A stretch of 64,000 bases of DNA. It comes from Massilia aquatica. GTDB lineage: Bacteria > Pseudomonadota > Gammaproteobacteria > Burkholderiales > Burkholderiaceae_D. Every line of letters starts with the position of its first letter. The first letter of the stretch is position 1. The notes under the pieces were generated by a model. The model saw only the letters and a program-made list of their open reading frames with translations. It did not search any database and was not told where the DNA came from. Location: positions 1 to 64,000 of the forward strand of contig NZ_VVIW01000028.1 in NCBI RefSeq assembly GCF_011682045.1, written 5' to 3'. A program made the position numbers and the translations under genes. Of the stretch, positions 32,270-41,964 are shown in pieces.

Positions 32270-35200
32270 TTACGGTTGGTTTTCTTCCGGCGGGAACAGC
32301 CGGGCCAGCCGTTTTTCGATCTCCTTGAGGTCGGCGCCGTTGTCGCGCACATTGTCCCAGATGCTGTGATCGAGCCGCATCTTGTGGTTCATGGAACTGA
32401 TCAAGGGCAATAGCGCCTGCTCGTAGCTGTCCGCCAGGCGCAGCACCGCCGCCTGCAAGGTGGCCTGTTCCGGCACGGTCACATGCACCGCCGGCGCCAT
32501 GTGCTGGCCCAGCGCGGCGATCTGCTTGCCGATCTCGGACAAGGTGTTGGCCACGCGGGTGGCGCCATCGGCGTCGGCCCCGCCCTGCTTGCGCAGGCGT
32601 ACGAAATCAGCCACCAGGGCGGCCCAGCGCGCCTGCTCGGCCTCGCTCGGCTGACCCAGCAAATGCGCCAGTTTCAGCAGGTTTTCCTCGGCCCCGGTGG
32701 TGAGCGTCTGCGCTTCGCCGCGATAATGGTCGCGCAGCAGCGCATCGAGTTCGGCGTCGTTCATCAGGGCCGAGACCTTGGGCACAAGCTTGCTCATGTT
32801 GCGGTAGCTGCCCTGCAACTTGAACGGCGGCTCGGTGCGGTAGGCATCGTCCTGCGCGGCCGAGGCGATGTAGGCCATGTTCACGCCCAGCAGGGCGTCG
32901 CGCACCTTGAACAGGCGCTGCAGCACCTTGATGATCTCGGCCACTTCGGCGCTGGTGTACGGGTGCGCCAGTTCACCCGTCGCCAGTGCTTCGCCCTGCG
33001 CCATGCGGATCAGGCGCACCACATCCTGCGGGTCGCGCATCGCCAGCGGCTGCAGTTCCGGATGCGACACCAGTGCGTTTTCGATATACGACATGGCGAA
33101 CACGTCTTCGCGCCCGCTGAGCACGTCGCCTAAGTTGTAGATGTCGGCCCGGTTGGCCAGCATGTCCGGAATCTTGAACACGTCGCCCGACTCGGTATAT
33201 GGGTTGCCGGCCATGACGATGGCAAAGCGCTTGCCGCGCAGGTCGTAGCTGCGGCTGCCGCCCTGCCACACGCCCTCGACGCGGCGGGTGCCGTCGGCCA
33301 GGCCGATGAATTTTTGCAGGAATTCGGGGTTGGTGTGCTGGATGTCGTCCAGGTACAACATGACGTTATTGCCCATCGCCAAGCCCAGGTTCAACTTTTC
33401 GAGCTCGGCCCTGGCTGCGCTGTTGGCGGCCTGGGCCGGGTCGAGCGAGGTAACGTCGTGGCCCAGCACCGGGCAGTTGATGCGCACGAAAATCATGCCG
33501 AGGCGGTCGGCCAGGTATTCCATCAGGGTCGTCTTACCGTAGCCCGGGGGCGAAATGAGCAAGAGCATGCCCATCGAATCGGTGCGGCGGGCGTCGCCGG
33601 CGGCGCCGATCTGCTTGGCCAGGTTGTCGCCCACCAGCGGCAGGTAGACCTCATCGATCAGGCGGTTGCGCACGAAACTCGATAGCGGCTTGGCCTGGAA
33701 CTGTTCCAGCCGCAGGCGCCGTTTTTCATCCTGGACCAGGCTCTGGCGCAGTTGCTGCAACTGCTCGCAGGCGGGCACGATCACATCGGCATGCCAGCTC
33801 AGGCGCCGCAGGAAGTCGTTGAGCTGAAGCGCCATGGCTTGCTCGCTGACGCGCGCATGTTCGCCCAGCAAGCCGTCGACGCGGGCTGTCAGCTCGGCCG
33901 GCTGGATATGGCGCGGCATGCCGCACAGCAGGCTGGCCGCCGCTTCCGGCAGCAAGGCCAGGTCGTGCCGGCCCTGCTGCATGAAAGCGTGCAGCCATTC
34001 GGTCGCCAGTTGCCAGCGGGTACGCCAGCCGAGCGTGGTGTTCAGCCATGGCAGCGCGATGGCGTGCCGTTCCAGGTGCTGCTGCAAGCCGTGCGCCAGC
34101 TCGGCGCCGGCGCGGCTGGCGACCCATTCGTGCGGCGCCGCGTGATGTGCGTCGGCGGCGTGGGAACCGAGTTCGGCCAGCAGGTAGGCGGCGCTCTGGT
34201 CGAGCAGGCTGTCGACGGTTTCGGTGGCGCCATCGAGCCACGGGTCGATATCGAGCCTATGCTGCGACAGGAAATCACGCAGGTCGTTGCCGAACTGGGC
34301 CGCGACTTGCTTGCCCATGCGTTCGCTGCCGAACTGGCTGCGCATCAGTTCAGCCTGTTGGGCCTGCTGCCGGGCGGCCTGGGCCGTGGCTTGGAGATCT
34401 GGCGTGCCTTCCAGATGCTGCCAGTAGATCAGGGCGACGGCGCGCGCCAGCGGGCTGTAGCGCAGCAGTTTGGCGTCTTCCAGCATCGGCAGCAACTGGC
34501 GCAGGATCAGGCTGGCGTCGTGGTCGTGGATGCCTTTCTGGTAGCCCTCGTGGAAGCGCGGCGCGGCGAAGCGGCGCACGGCCTCTTCCAGCGCGGGTTC
34601 CGCCGGGTCGCGCGCGCCCTGCACCAGGGCGGTCCAGTCCATGCCCGCGTTGCCTTGTTGCGCCGACAGCACAAATTGCCAGGCCAGGTATTCGGCCCGG
34701 TACACCTGCGCGCTTTCGGAAACCGTCTCGAAACCCCAGTACGCTTGCAGTGCATCGAGGCGGGCGTCGGCCAGCGGCGCAAAGTAATCGGTGCCGGCCA
34801 GATGGTAGGCCGGGTGGCCTTCGCGCGTGACCAGGGCCAGGTCGAGCGCCTGTTGGTTGACGGTGAACGCGTGCTTGCCGAGGCGGATGGTGTTGCCGGT
34901 GACTAGTTCGTTGCGGTCGCGCAGGGATCGCTGGCCCTGCTCGCGCAGCGCTTTCAACTGCCCGGCCAAATCGTCGGCGCCGACCGCGCCGCCCAGCTTG
35001 CGCAAGTCGGCAATGCTGCTGCGCAGCTTGCCCAGCAAGGCGTCGGAGGCGAAATAGGCTTCCAGCTGGGCCGCGTCGTTCAGTTGCGCCAGGCGCTTTG
35101 GCACGCCGGCCAGGATGCGCCGCGCCGCTTCGACAATGGCTTGCAGGCGGCGGCCGCGCTGGTCCAGCAGGGCCTGCTTGCGGCCCTCAAACGCTTCGTA

Positions 35201-37501
35201 CACGGATTCGCGCTTGTGGCCAATTTCGGCCAAATAATCTTCTTGCTCGGCGAAACGGGCTTCCAGGTCTTCCAGCTGGGCCAGCAGGCGGGTCAGCAGT
35301 TCGTCGCAGCGCTCGGGCGAGTCGCTTTGCTCGAGCGCGCTTTCGACCGACTGGCCGAACAGCTGGAACTGGGCGGCGAATTCGGCCGCCGATTCGCCCT
35401 GCGAAAGCTGCTTGCGCCGCTGGCGCGCCTGGGCGCGCAGCTTGTTGACGTCGGCATAAATGGTCGAGATGGTGTTGAGGATGCGCGTGCGCAAGGTAGC
35501 GTCGCCCACCGCCAGGGTGCCCAGCAGTTCGGTCAGGCCGTCCAGGCGCGCGGCGTTCTGGTCGAGCGTGTCGTTGAGCGGGACCAGCTCGGCCGTGGTG
35601 TGCATCTCCGGCAGCTGGGCGCGCTGTTTGGCCAGTTCTTCGGTGAAGCGGACAAAGGCGTCGTCGCGTGCCAGGAAGGTGATGGTGTTGCCCGATACGC
35701 GCGCTTCTTCGGCCGCCAGTTCGGCGTCGAGCGCGTCGAGCTGCGCCACGTCCATGTAGCGCTGTTCCTTGAGGCTGGCCAGGCGCCCGCGCGCCAGCCG
35801 GATCGCGTTGAGGGCGTCGATGAAGTCGGCGGGCGACTGCCACAGGCGGCTGGCGGTGTCAGTGAGCAACTGGCGCTGCGCCAGCGCGGCCTGGGCCAGG
35901 GTGGCGGCGGCGTCGCGCCGCACGGCGGCGGCCTTGTCGAATTCGTCGAGGGTGGCGCCGGCCACGGTAATCATGGCGTGCACTTCGCTGCCGGCGTCAT
36001 GCGCTTCTGGCGTGCCCAGCCAGTGGAAGGCGTCGGCGATGCGGCGGCACTGGCGCAGCAGGGCTTCGAACACGAAGCGGCCAGGCAGCTGGTCGCGCGG
36101 AGCGTCGGCCTGCTCGCGTACTGCGCGCGCCACTGACAACAACTCGGACAGGCCGCGCACCAGCTCGCGGTTACCGATCTTGCCCAGGTAGCTCTGGCGC
36201 GGCGCTTGCAGCGCGGCATGGTCGTCGCTCACGAACGCGGTCTGCCACAGCTGCATGGCGTGATTGCGGGTCGGTTCCTCGCTTTCGGCGGAAAACAGCA
36301 GCATGGCGCCGTCGGCATAATGCGCGTAGCCGTGCGCGATGAGCGGCTGGGCCAGGGTCTTGCTGATCATATTATAGGTAAGCAGCACGTACACGCCCTG
36401 CTCCACCCCGTAAAACACGTACAGCACGTCCTCGCCGTTGGGCGAAATTACGCGCCGCTTGAATTGCAGGCCCTGCGGCATGTCGGCGAAGATCTTGGCC
36501 TCGCCGCTTTGCAGGATATAGCCTTCGGGGAACACGATGCCATGGTCTTCGGGCAACTGCACGCAGGACGCGCCAATGGCGTCGACCCGGGTCACCTGCG
36601 CCGTGCGGCGGTTGAAGACCAGGTAGCGGAATACCGACTCGCGGTAGGGCTTGATGCGCAGCAGGATCAGCTCGCCCACGGCGGCGTAGGCGATGTCGCC
36701 ATCGTTGAGCGACTGGTTGCGGTCCTCGACCGGCTCGGCGTAGATCCCGAGGCCCGTTTCGGTATTGTTTTCGATCTTGACCGTCAGGTCGCCGCCCACC
36801 GTTTCCACGAACAGGGTGTCGAGAATGTTGATATGCGGATGCTTGCCCAGCACGTGCTGCTCGCGCGTGGTCTGGATCCACTCGAAATCGTGGGTCGGCG
36901 GCAGCGCTATGTCGCGCTCGCCCCGGTTGTCGATGTAGGTGGCTTGCCCATCGGCTTCCAGTTGCCAGCGGAACACCCGCACATCGCTGATGCGTTCGCC
37001 GATCTTGAAGGCGGCCAGCAACTTGCCCTGGTGAATCCGCAGCTGGACCAGCTGGGCGTTCTTGTAATAGCTGTACAGCTCGCGAAATTCCGCCAGGAAG
37101 CGCGGCTGGTCGAGAAAGGTGTTCTCCAGCGCGAGCGGTTCGAGCTCGGCCTCGTCGCCTTCGGCGCGCAGGCGGTACAGGGCGAACACGTCCGCGACCT
37201 GGGTTTCCTGGCGCAAGCCCATGAAGACTTTGTAGCCGAACAGCAGCACGTCGCCGACCAGGACCAGATCGCGCGCCACGCAGTTGTTCTCGGTGCGGGC
37301 GCGGGTGCGCGCACGCAGCAGCATTTCCTGGCGTCCGAATTCGGCCAGGCGCGATGCGTTGAGCAAGGCCGCCTTCGCTTGCAGGGCTTTTCCGTGCTCG
37401 CCCAGACGCGCGCGCAGCAGGTCGAAACTGCTCGATTCGAGCGCATTCTCGGAAGGATTGCCGGAGTCGGCCGGCGCCGGTGCTGCGTGTGCGTCGCTCA
37501 T
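32270..37501 (-). CDS. Giant AAA+ ATPase with coiled coils (flotillin/PspA operon)
   Basis: A 1743-residue protein, last gene of the PspA-flotillin operon. Residues 1-480 form a large, beta-rich region (repeated strands such as YGYKVFMGLRQE, HINILDTLFVETVGGDLTV, VFFPEGYILQSG-like text). Residues about 500-850 are strongly coiled-coil (LAAEEARVSG, LTELLGTLAVGD, RARQRRKQLSQ), and a helical middle follows. A C-terminal AAA+ module has Walker A PPGYGKTTLMEYLA (about 1317) and Walker B VMLYLDDIQHT (about 1382). Databases often label relatives DNA repair ATPase; I know of no experiment supporting that. The ATG at 37501 is used; an upstream ATG at 37534 is possible. Likely a membrane-associated remodelling ATPase, by context. 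Confidence 0.75.
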   Translation of the reverse strand: MSDAHAAPAPADSGNPSENALESSSFDLLRARLGEHGKALQAKAALLNASRLAEFGRQEMLLRARTRARTENNCVARDLVLVGDVLLFGYKVFMGLRQETQVADVFALYRLRAEGDEAELEPLALENTFLDQPRFLAEFRELYSYYKNAQLVQLRIHQGKLLAAFKIGERISDVRVFRWQLEADGQATYIDNRGERDIALPPTHDFEWIQTTREQHVLGKHPHINILDTLFVETVGGDLTVKIENNTETGLGIYAEPVEDRNQSLNDGDIAYAAVGELILLRIKPYRESVFRYLVFNRRTAQVTRVDAIGASCVQLPEDHGIVFPEGYILQSGEAKIFADMPQGLQFKRRVISPNGEDVLYVFYGVEQGVYVLLTYNMISKTLAQPLIAHGYAHYADGAMLLFSAESEEPTRNHAMQLWQTAFVSDDHAALQAPRQSYLGKIGNRELVRGLSELLSVARAVREQADAPRDQLPGRFVFEALLRQCRRIADAFHWLGTPEAHDAGSEVHAMITVAGATLDEFDKAAAVRRDAAATLAQAALAQRQLLTDTASRLWQSPADFIDALNAIRLARGRLASLKEQRYMDVAQLDALDAELAAEEARVSGNTITFLARDDAFVRFTEELAKQRAQLPEMHTTAELVPLNDTLDQNAARLDGLTELLGTLAVGDATLRTRILNTISTIYADVNKLRAQARQRRKQLSQGESAAEFAAQFQLFGQSVESALEQSDSPERCDELLTRLLAQLEDLEARFAEQEDYLAEIGHKRESVYEAFEGRKQALLDQRGRRLQAIVEAARRILAGVPKRLAQLNDAAQLEAYFASDALLGKLRSSIADLRKLGGAVGADDLAGQLKALREQGQRSLRDRNELVTGNTIRLGKHAFTVNQQALDLALVTREGHPAYHLAGTDYFAPLADARLDALQAYWGFETVSESAQVYRAEYLAWQFVLSAQQGNAGMDWTALVQGARDPAEPALEEAVRRFAAPRFHEGYQKGIHDHDASLILRQLLPMLEDAKLLRYSPLARAVALIYWQHLEGTPDLQATAQAARQQAQQAELMRSQFGSERMGKQVAAQFGNDLRDFLSQHRLDIDPWLDGATETVDSLLDQSAAYLLAELGSHAADAHHAAPHEWVASRAGAELAHGLQQHLERHAIALPWLNTTLGWRTRWQLATEWLHAFMQQGRHDLALLPEAAASLLCGMPRHIQPAELTARVDGLLGEHARVSEQAMALQLNDFLRRLSWHADVIVPACEQLQQLRQSLVQDEKRRLRLEQFQAKPLSSFVRNRLIDEVYLPLVGDNLAKQIGAAGDARRTDSMGMLLLISPPGYGKTTLMEYLADRLGMIFVRINCPVLGHDVTSLDPAQAANSAARAELEKLNLGLAMGNNVMLYLDDIQHTNPEFLQKFIGLADGTRRVEGVWQGGSRSYDLRGKRFAIVMAGNPYTESGDVFKIPDMLANRADIYNLGDVLSGREDVFAMSYIENALVSHPELQPLAMRDPQDVVRLIRMAQGEALATGELAHPYTSAEVAEIIKVLQRLFKVRDALLGVNMAYIASAAQDDAYRTEPPFKLQGSYRNMSKLVPKVSALMNDAELDALLRDHYRGEAQTLTTGAEENLLKLAHLLGQPSEAEQARWAALVADFVRLRKQGGADADGATRVANTLSEIGKQIAALGQHMAPAVHVTVPEQATLQAAVLRLADSYEQALLPLISSMNHKMRLDHSIWDNVRDNGADLKEIEKRLARLFPPEENQP

Positions 37502-37585
37502 GGACTCAATCCGCCTTGGTATTAAGAAATGCAATCATGGTAAGCCGGGAGGCGGGCCGGGCCCGCTCCCGTCCCGAGGCGTGGC

Positions 37586-39658
37586 TTACTCGGCGCGCGG
37601 TGCTTCCAGCGCCGGTTTGAAGGTCGCCAGCAAGCTTTTCAGCGCTTGCTGCTGCTGCGCCGTGCCGTCGCTGCTGATCCTGGCCAGCAGGGCCGACACG
37701 GTCAGGTTCTGCAATTCGCCCGACGAGCTGCCCAGCGCGCCGATCAGGCCGCGGATGTCGCCCACCATGTCGCGCTCGCCGCTCAGATGATCCTTCAGGC
37801 CCACTTGCAGGGTGCGGCTCTTCTCGACGGTGGCGTCGATGCCCTTGCCGATCGAGAGCGCCTTGACGAAGCGGTCGAAGTAATCGCCTTCGCCGCCGAC
37901 GATGTCGATGCGCGCATTTTGCATCGCCTTGCCCAGCACTTCGGCCTGGTCCTTGGCGATCAGGGTTTGCGCGTCGATGCCCTTGTTAATCTGCTGGTTG
38001 GTAATTTCGAGCTGCATGCGGAACTCTTCGTGCGCCCGGGTTTCTTCGCTCATGGCCGACATGGCTTCGAATTTCAGGGCCAGGCCCTTCGATTCGGCCT
38101 CGAAACGCGCCTGGATGACCTGCGCCTCGGCATCGCCATGGGTGGCGGTGGCGGCGGCGTCCGCGGTCTTCACGGCCGCTTGCGCCAGGCCCATCTGCTC
38201 GACACCCGCCGCTTCGGCGTGCATGCGCAGGCGCGTCGATTCGGCTTCGGCCGTGCCCTGCTTGAGGATCGCTTCGGACGAGGCGATCATCACCTTGGCG
38301 CTGGCCAGGCCCGGTGCGGCCAGTTCGGCTTCCTTACCCTCGGCTTCGCGCTTTTGCGCTTCGGCGTGGCGTTCGGCCACTTTCAGGGCGGCGTCGGCGG
38401 CGGTCAGGTCTTGCACGGCGCGGTGCTTGGCCGAGCGCTCCGACGCTTCGGCGGCCTTGACCGTCATGACCAGTTTCTCCTCGGCGGCCGCTTCGGCCGA
38501 AATGATGACCGACTTTTTCAGACGGTCGGCTTCGGCGATCGCGCGCACATCCTTGATCGCTTCTTCCTGCTCGGCCACGGTGCGTTCGACCACGATGCGC
38601 TCGCGGATGACGTCGGCAATCGCCTTCTTCTGGATTTCGATGGCCTTTTCTTTTTCGATGGTTTGCAGCGCGACTTCCTTCTCGCGGTCGACCACTTCGA
38701 GCTGGCGCGCGCGGGTGACGCGTTCTTCTTCGATCGCCACGGCGCGCTTGCGGTTGTTTTCAGCCACTTCCTTCTCGCGGGTGGTGTTTTCCTGCTGCAC
38801 CATCACCGTCTGTTCGGATTGCAGGCGCGCCATTTCGGACTTGGTGAATTCTTCCGACTGGATTTTCTGCGTTTCAGCCTGTTCGCGCGCCCGCACCGAG
38901 CTCACTTCGCGCCCCTGGCGCGATTCGGCGTCGGCCTGCTGGCGTTCCAGTTCCAGGATCGCCTCGCGGGTTTCCACGTTTTTCTTCTTGATGCGCATCT
39001 CTTCATCACGCTTGAGTTCGTTCGTGCGGATGTTTTCGATGGCGGTCAGCTCGGTGATCTTCTTGATACCCTGGGCGTCGAGAATGTTATGGCCGTCGAG
39101 CTTGTCGAGCGGGGTTTGCTCGATGTAGTCGATGGCGGCGTCTTCCAGCACGTAACCGGACAGGTCGTCGCCGATCTGGCGGATGATGTCGTCGCGAAAA
39201 CGGTCGCGCGCCTGGTACAGCTCGACGAAGTCCATCGCCTTGCCGACCGTTTTGAGGGCTTCGGCGAACTTGGCGGCGAACAGGTTTTCCAGGGTTTGCT
39301 GGTTCGATGCGCGCATGCAACCGACCGCCTGGGCCACTTTCAGCACATCCTGGGTGGTTTTATTCACGCGCAGGAAGAACGTCACTTTGATGTCGGCGCG
39401 GATGTTATCCTGGCAAATCAAGCCGTCCTTGCCGTGGCGATTGATTTCAATCGTCTTCAGCGAAATTTCCATCATCTCTTTTTTGTGGATGATCGGGTAA
39501 ACCATGCCGCCGGTGAAGGTGACTTCGGGCTCGGCGCGCAGCGTGTTGATGATCATGACGTGGCCCTGCTCGACCTTGTAGTAAAACTTGGAGAACAGCG
39601 CAAAACAGCCCAGAACGATGACGGTGATGATACCGATCGAGAGCAACAGAATGTCCAT
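37586..39658 (-). CDS. yqiK: Flotillin-family SPFH protein (YqiK-like)
   Basis: A 690-residue protein with one N-terminal membrane helix (residues 3-25, LLLSIGIITVIVLGCFALF), then an SPFH/Band 7 domain (about 30-330, VEQGHVMIINTLRAEP, IEINRHGKDGLICQDNIRADI). A very long Ala/Glu/Arg-rich coiled coil (about 340-580) precedes a C-terminal oligomerisation tail. This is the YqiK/flotillin layout. Flotillins organise membrane microdomains. It lies 29 bases after the YqiJ-like gene, as in E. coli yqiJ-yqiK, and 84 bases before the giant ATPase. Confidence 0.9.
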   Translation of the reverse strand: MDILLLSIGIITVIVLGCFALFSKFYYKVEQGHVMIINTLRAEPEVTFTGGMVYPIIHKKEMMEISLKTIEINRHGKDGLICQDNIRADIKVTFFLRVNKTTQDVLKVAQAVGCMRASNQQTLENLFAAKFAEALKTVGKAMDFVELYQARDRFRDDIIRQIGDDLSGYVLEDAAIDYIEQTPLDKLDGHNILDAQGIKKITELTAIENIRTNELKRDEEMRIKKKNVETREAILELERQQADAESRQGREVSSVRAREQAETQKIQSEEFTKSEMARLQSEQTVMVQQENTTREKEVAENNRKRAVAIEEERVTRARQLEVVDREKEVALQTIEKEKAIEIQKKAIADVIRERIVVERTVAEQEEAIKDVRAIAEADRLKKSVIISAEAAAEEKLVMTVKAAEASERSAKHRAVQDLTAADAALKVAERHAEAQKREAEGKEAELAAPGLASAKVMIASSEAILKQGTAEAESTRLRMHAEAAGVEQMGLAQAAVKTADAAATATHGDAEAQVIQARFEAESKGLALKFEAMSAMSEETRAHEEFRMQLEITNQQINKGIDAQTLIAKDQAEVLGKAMQNARIDIVGGEGDYFDRFVKALSIGKGIDATVEKSRTLQVGLKDHLSGERDMVGDIRGLIGALGSSSGELQNLTVSALLARISSDGTAQQQQALKSLLATFKPALEAPRAE

Positions 39659-39687
39659 GATTTCTTTCAGGTTCTAATAGTTAGTCG

Positions 39688-40353
39688 TTAAAAAACGGCG
39701 GGTGCTGCCTGTACTTCGTATTGCTGGTTGGCCGGGTCGTAGGCGATGATGATGGCTTTGCTGCCTTTGGCCAGCGCGTTCGGCACGGCCGCCCAGACCC
39801 GGATATTGATGCTCACGCCGTGGGCCTCGACGTCGGCGCGCCCGAAACCCTGGTCCACGCTCTGGGTGGTGATGCGGCAGTCCTGGCCGACCAGGCTTTC
39901 GTTGGTGCGCGCGGCGTGCTTGACGAACAGAGCGCGCATGGGTTGCAGGACGCGCGCGGCAACCGGAATCGACAAGCCGCCGGAAAACACCAGCACGGCG
40001 CAGCCGGCCAGGGTGCGCAGCGTGTCCGTCGGCACCCAGTCCAGCACGTACTGGTGCAGCAAGGCGGTCGAGAGCCAGGTGCAGAACACCAGCACGCTGG
40101 CCGCCACCGACAGCGGCACCCCGCCAAGGCCGAGCGCGACCAGGTAGCCAGCCAGGGTGTGCAGGTCGGGCAAGTCGTGCAGGTCGTGCAGGTCGTGCGC
40201 GCCGTGGCCGTGGCCGACGTCGGTGTGCAGGTGCAGCGTATCGCCCACGTCGACCAGGCCGATAATCGACATCAGCCAGTACACCAGCAGCACGGCCAAA
40301 AAAACGGTGGGGACTGCGGTCGGAAAAGTGCTCAAAAGCTGCCAGAGGGTCAT
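39688..40353 (-). CDS. yqiJ: YqiJ-like membrane protein with OB-fold (NfeD-type) domain
   Basis: A 221-residue protein with helices at about 15-35, 70-100 and 110-135. A His/Asp-rich loop lies between the first two (residues 38-66, with repeats of HDLHDLHDLPDLH). A C-terminal OB-fold-like domain follows (about 155-215, SLVGQDCRITTQ, VSINIRVWAAVPNAL, KAIIIAYDPANQQYEVQ). OB-fold partners of flotillins (NfeD/YqiJ) stabilise membrane microdomains. The His-rich loop is unusual and could bind metal. Fourth gene of the operon. Confidence 0.82.
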   Translation of the reverse strand: MTLWQLLSTFPTAVPTVFLAVLLVYWLMSIIGLVDVGDTLHLHTDVGHGHGAHDLHDLHDLPDLHTLAGYLVALGLGGVPLSVAASVLVFCTWLSTALLHQYVLDWVPTDTLRTLAGCAVLVFSGGLSIPVAARVLQPMRALFVKHAARTNESLVGQDCRITTQSVDQGFGRADVEAHGVSINIRVWAAVPNALAKGSKAIIIAYDPANQQYEVQAAPAVF

Positions 40354-40381
40354 GCCGGGCGTTCCTTCTTGTCGAGGTTAT

Positions 40382-40732
40382 TCATGCGGATGAGGGTGGG
40401 TCGCCGTCAGGCGCCTGTTGTTGCCTGGCGAAGTCGATCAGGGCGTCGTGCAGCGATTCCTTGATCTTGCGCTTGTCGTCCACCGCCAGGCCGAAGCGCC
40501 GGGCCAGGATGTCGTAATCGGCGTCGCTGAGCGAGACGGTCAGGCGCGGGCGCACCGGTTTGCTGGTGCGCGGCAAGCCGAGAATGGCACGGATCTGGTC
40601 CGACGGCGAGAGCTGGTTCTTGAACGCGGCGTAACGCACCGCGTCGATCACCTGTTTTTCAACGTCGAACGCCACCTGGAGCGAGCGCAAGGCGGCGTCC
40701 GATCCGGTCCAGCGCGGGGAACTGCGTACCAT
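40382..40732 (-). CDS. Small soluble protein of unknown function in PspA operon
   Basis: A 116-residue protein. N-terminal RSLQVAFDVEKQVIDAVRYAAFKNQLSPSDQIRAILGLP forms a helical pair, then KPVRPRLTVSLSDADYDILARRFGLA resembles a ribbon-helix-helix strand and helix, followed by KRKIKESLHDALIDFARQ. This is suggestive of a small DNA-binding protein but not diagnostic. It would be the natural candidate for the repressor of the palindromic sites at 41965-42006; that is inference. Spacing: 12 bases after pspA, 28 before the YqiJ-like gene. Confidence 0.5.
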   Translation of the reverse strand: MVRSSPRWTGSDAALRSLQVAFDVEKQVIDAVRYAAFKNQLSPSDQIRAILGLPRTSKPVRPRLTVSLSDADYDILARRFGLAVDDKRKIKESLHDALIDFARQQQAPDGDPPSSA

Positions 40733-40744
40733 TCGCCCTCTCCT

Positions 40745-41473
40745 TTACAGCGGCTTGTCGGCGCTGGCGTTGGCGTTGGCCGCGAGCGCGGCGCGCTGTT
40801 GCAGGCGCTCCATTACCTCGGCCTTGCGCTTGGGTGTGTCGCCAATGCCGGCCGCGGCCAGCTTGCGTTCGAGCGCCTTGTCGCTGAATTCGCCGTCGAG
40901 GGCATCGGCCGCCTGCATGCGGTCGGCGGTATCCTGGTGGCGCTGCTTGATGCGTTCGAGCGATTCTTTCGCGCTCATCAGCTTCGAGCCGCTGTTGCCC
41001 ATACTGCTGGAAATGGTGGCCGTGGCGCGGTACACGCTCTCGGTGGTCTTGGCCATCGCCAGTTCGCGCTCGTGGTCGCGCAGCACCGCTTCGGCGCCGC
41101 GGATCAGGTCTTTCAGGCGCGCGATGTGGCCGGCCAGCTCGTCGCGCACGGCGGTTTGCGCGACCAGCGCGGTTTCAATATCGGCCACCTTGCCGGCCAC
41201 TTCCTCGGCCAGCGTGGACTGGTTTTTTTGCAGCGCTTCCAGGGCCAGCGCTTCGTAGCGACCGATCTCGCGTTGCAGGCGCTCGATTTCGCGGGTGGCC
41301 TGCATTTCCTTGGCCATGACCGCAGTCAGGTCCTGGCGCGCGGTGGCGACATGGGCCCTGGCTTCGACGATCTCCTGCTCGTAGATGCGGTTGGCGTTGT
41401 TGTCGACGATGCTCTGGCCGATCGAATGCACGTCGCCGCGCAGCATGGTGAGGATTTTTGAAAAGACAGCCAT
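40745..41473 (-). CDS. PspA/IM30 (Vipp1-like) family protein
   Basis: A 242-residue, almost wholly coiled-coil protein. N-terminal MAVFSKILTMLRGDVHSIGQSIVDNNANRI forms the membrane-binding amphipathic helix region (residues 1-28), followed by the hairpin helices (QEIVEARAHVATARQDLTAVMA, MQATREIERLQREIGRYEALAL). It matches the YjfJ branch of the ESCRT-III-like PspA family more than the Psp-operon PspA. Members polymerise on damaged membranes. It lies 10 bases after the DUF2170 gene. Confidence 0.88.
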   Translation of the reverse strand: MAVFSKILTMLRGDVHSIGQSIVDNNANRIYEQEIVEARAHVATARQDLTAVMAKEMQATREIERLQREIGRYEALALEALQKNQSTLAEEVAGKVADIETALVAQTAVRDELAGHIARLKDLIRGAEAVLRDHERELAMAKTTESVYRATATISSSMGNSGSKLMSAKESLERIKQRHQDTADRMQAADALDGEFSDKALERKLAAAGIGDTPKRKAEVMERLQQRAALAANANASADKPL

Positions 41474-41483
41474 GATGGACTCC

Positions 41484-41912
41484 TTACTTTAAGAACTCAG
41501 AAAATACGTCGAGGGCTTCAAACGCGTTGTCGGCGACCATCGCCACATCGGTTGCAATGCTGTCGGCGCTGGCGTCGTGCGCCAGCGAACCGAAAATGAC
41601 GTAGTGCTCGCCGACCCGGCCGAAGTTCGACAGCGGAATGGCCATGTTCAGGTCCATCATCGCTTCGAGCATTTCGTAGCGGCGCTCGGGGCGGATTTCT
41701 GCTTCGGTCCACAGGTAGCAGATGCACAGCACCTGGCTGGGCGTGGCGGTGACGAACACCGGCAACTCTTCCAGCCCTTCGATACTCATGCGCATGACGG
41801 GTACGCCATCGGCGGCGGTGGGCGGCAGCAGCTTGCTGGTGACGCCGATCGAGCCGGGTCTGCGCAGCAGGGCATGCTCAATTTCAAGCATCTGTTTCAT
41901 TGCCATTTCCAT
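41484..41912 (-). CDS. DUF2170 (YjfI-like) protein, first gene of the PspA-flotillin operon
   Basis: A 142-residue soluble protein. The pattern VMRMSIEGLEELPVFVTATPSQVLCICYLWTEAEI (residues about 38-73), RRYEMLEAMMDLNMAIPLSNFGRVGEHYVIFGSL and the terminal AFEALDVFSEFL are those of DUF2170/YjfI, which precedes the PspA-like YjfJ in enterobacteria. Function unknown. The ATG at 41912 has AAGGAG 7 bases upstream. The start is 62 bases downstream of the predicted transcription start. Confidence 0.85.
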   Translation of the reverse strand: MEMAMKQMLEIEHALLRRPGSIGVTSKLLPPTAADGVPVMRMSIEGLEELPVFVTATPSQVLCICYLWTEAEIRPERRYEMLEAMMDLNMAIPLSNFGRVGEHYVIFGSLAHDASADSIATDVAMVADNAFEALDVFSEFLK

Positions 41913-41964
41913 CGTTTTGCTCCTTGCACGGTGCGTACTTCAATCGTCCCCTGATGGGCTGCCA

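Noticed and set aside
36206-37525. Plus-strand frame opposite the start of the giant ATPase (about 440 codons)
   Set aside because: Shadow of a well-supported reading frame; no recognisable motif.
37646-39691. Long plus-strand frame opposite the flotillin gene (about 680 codons)
   Set aside because: Antisense of the coiled coil, giving Leu/Gly/Phe/His-rich text without domains; the flotillin frame is unequivocal.
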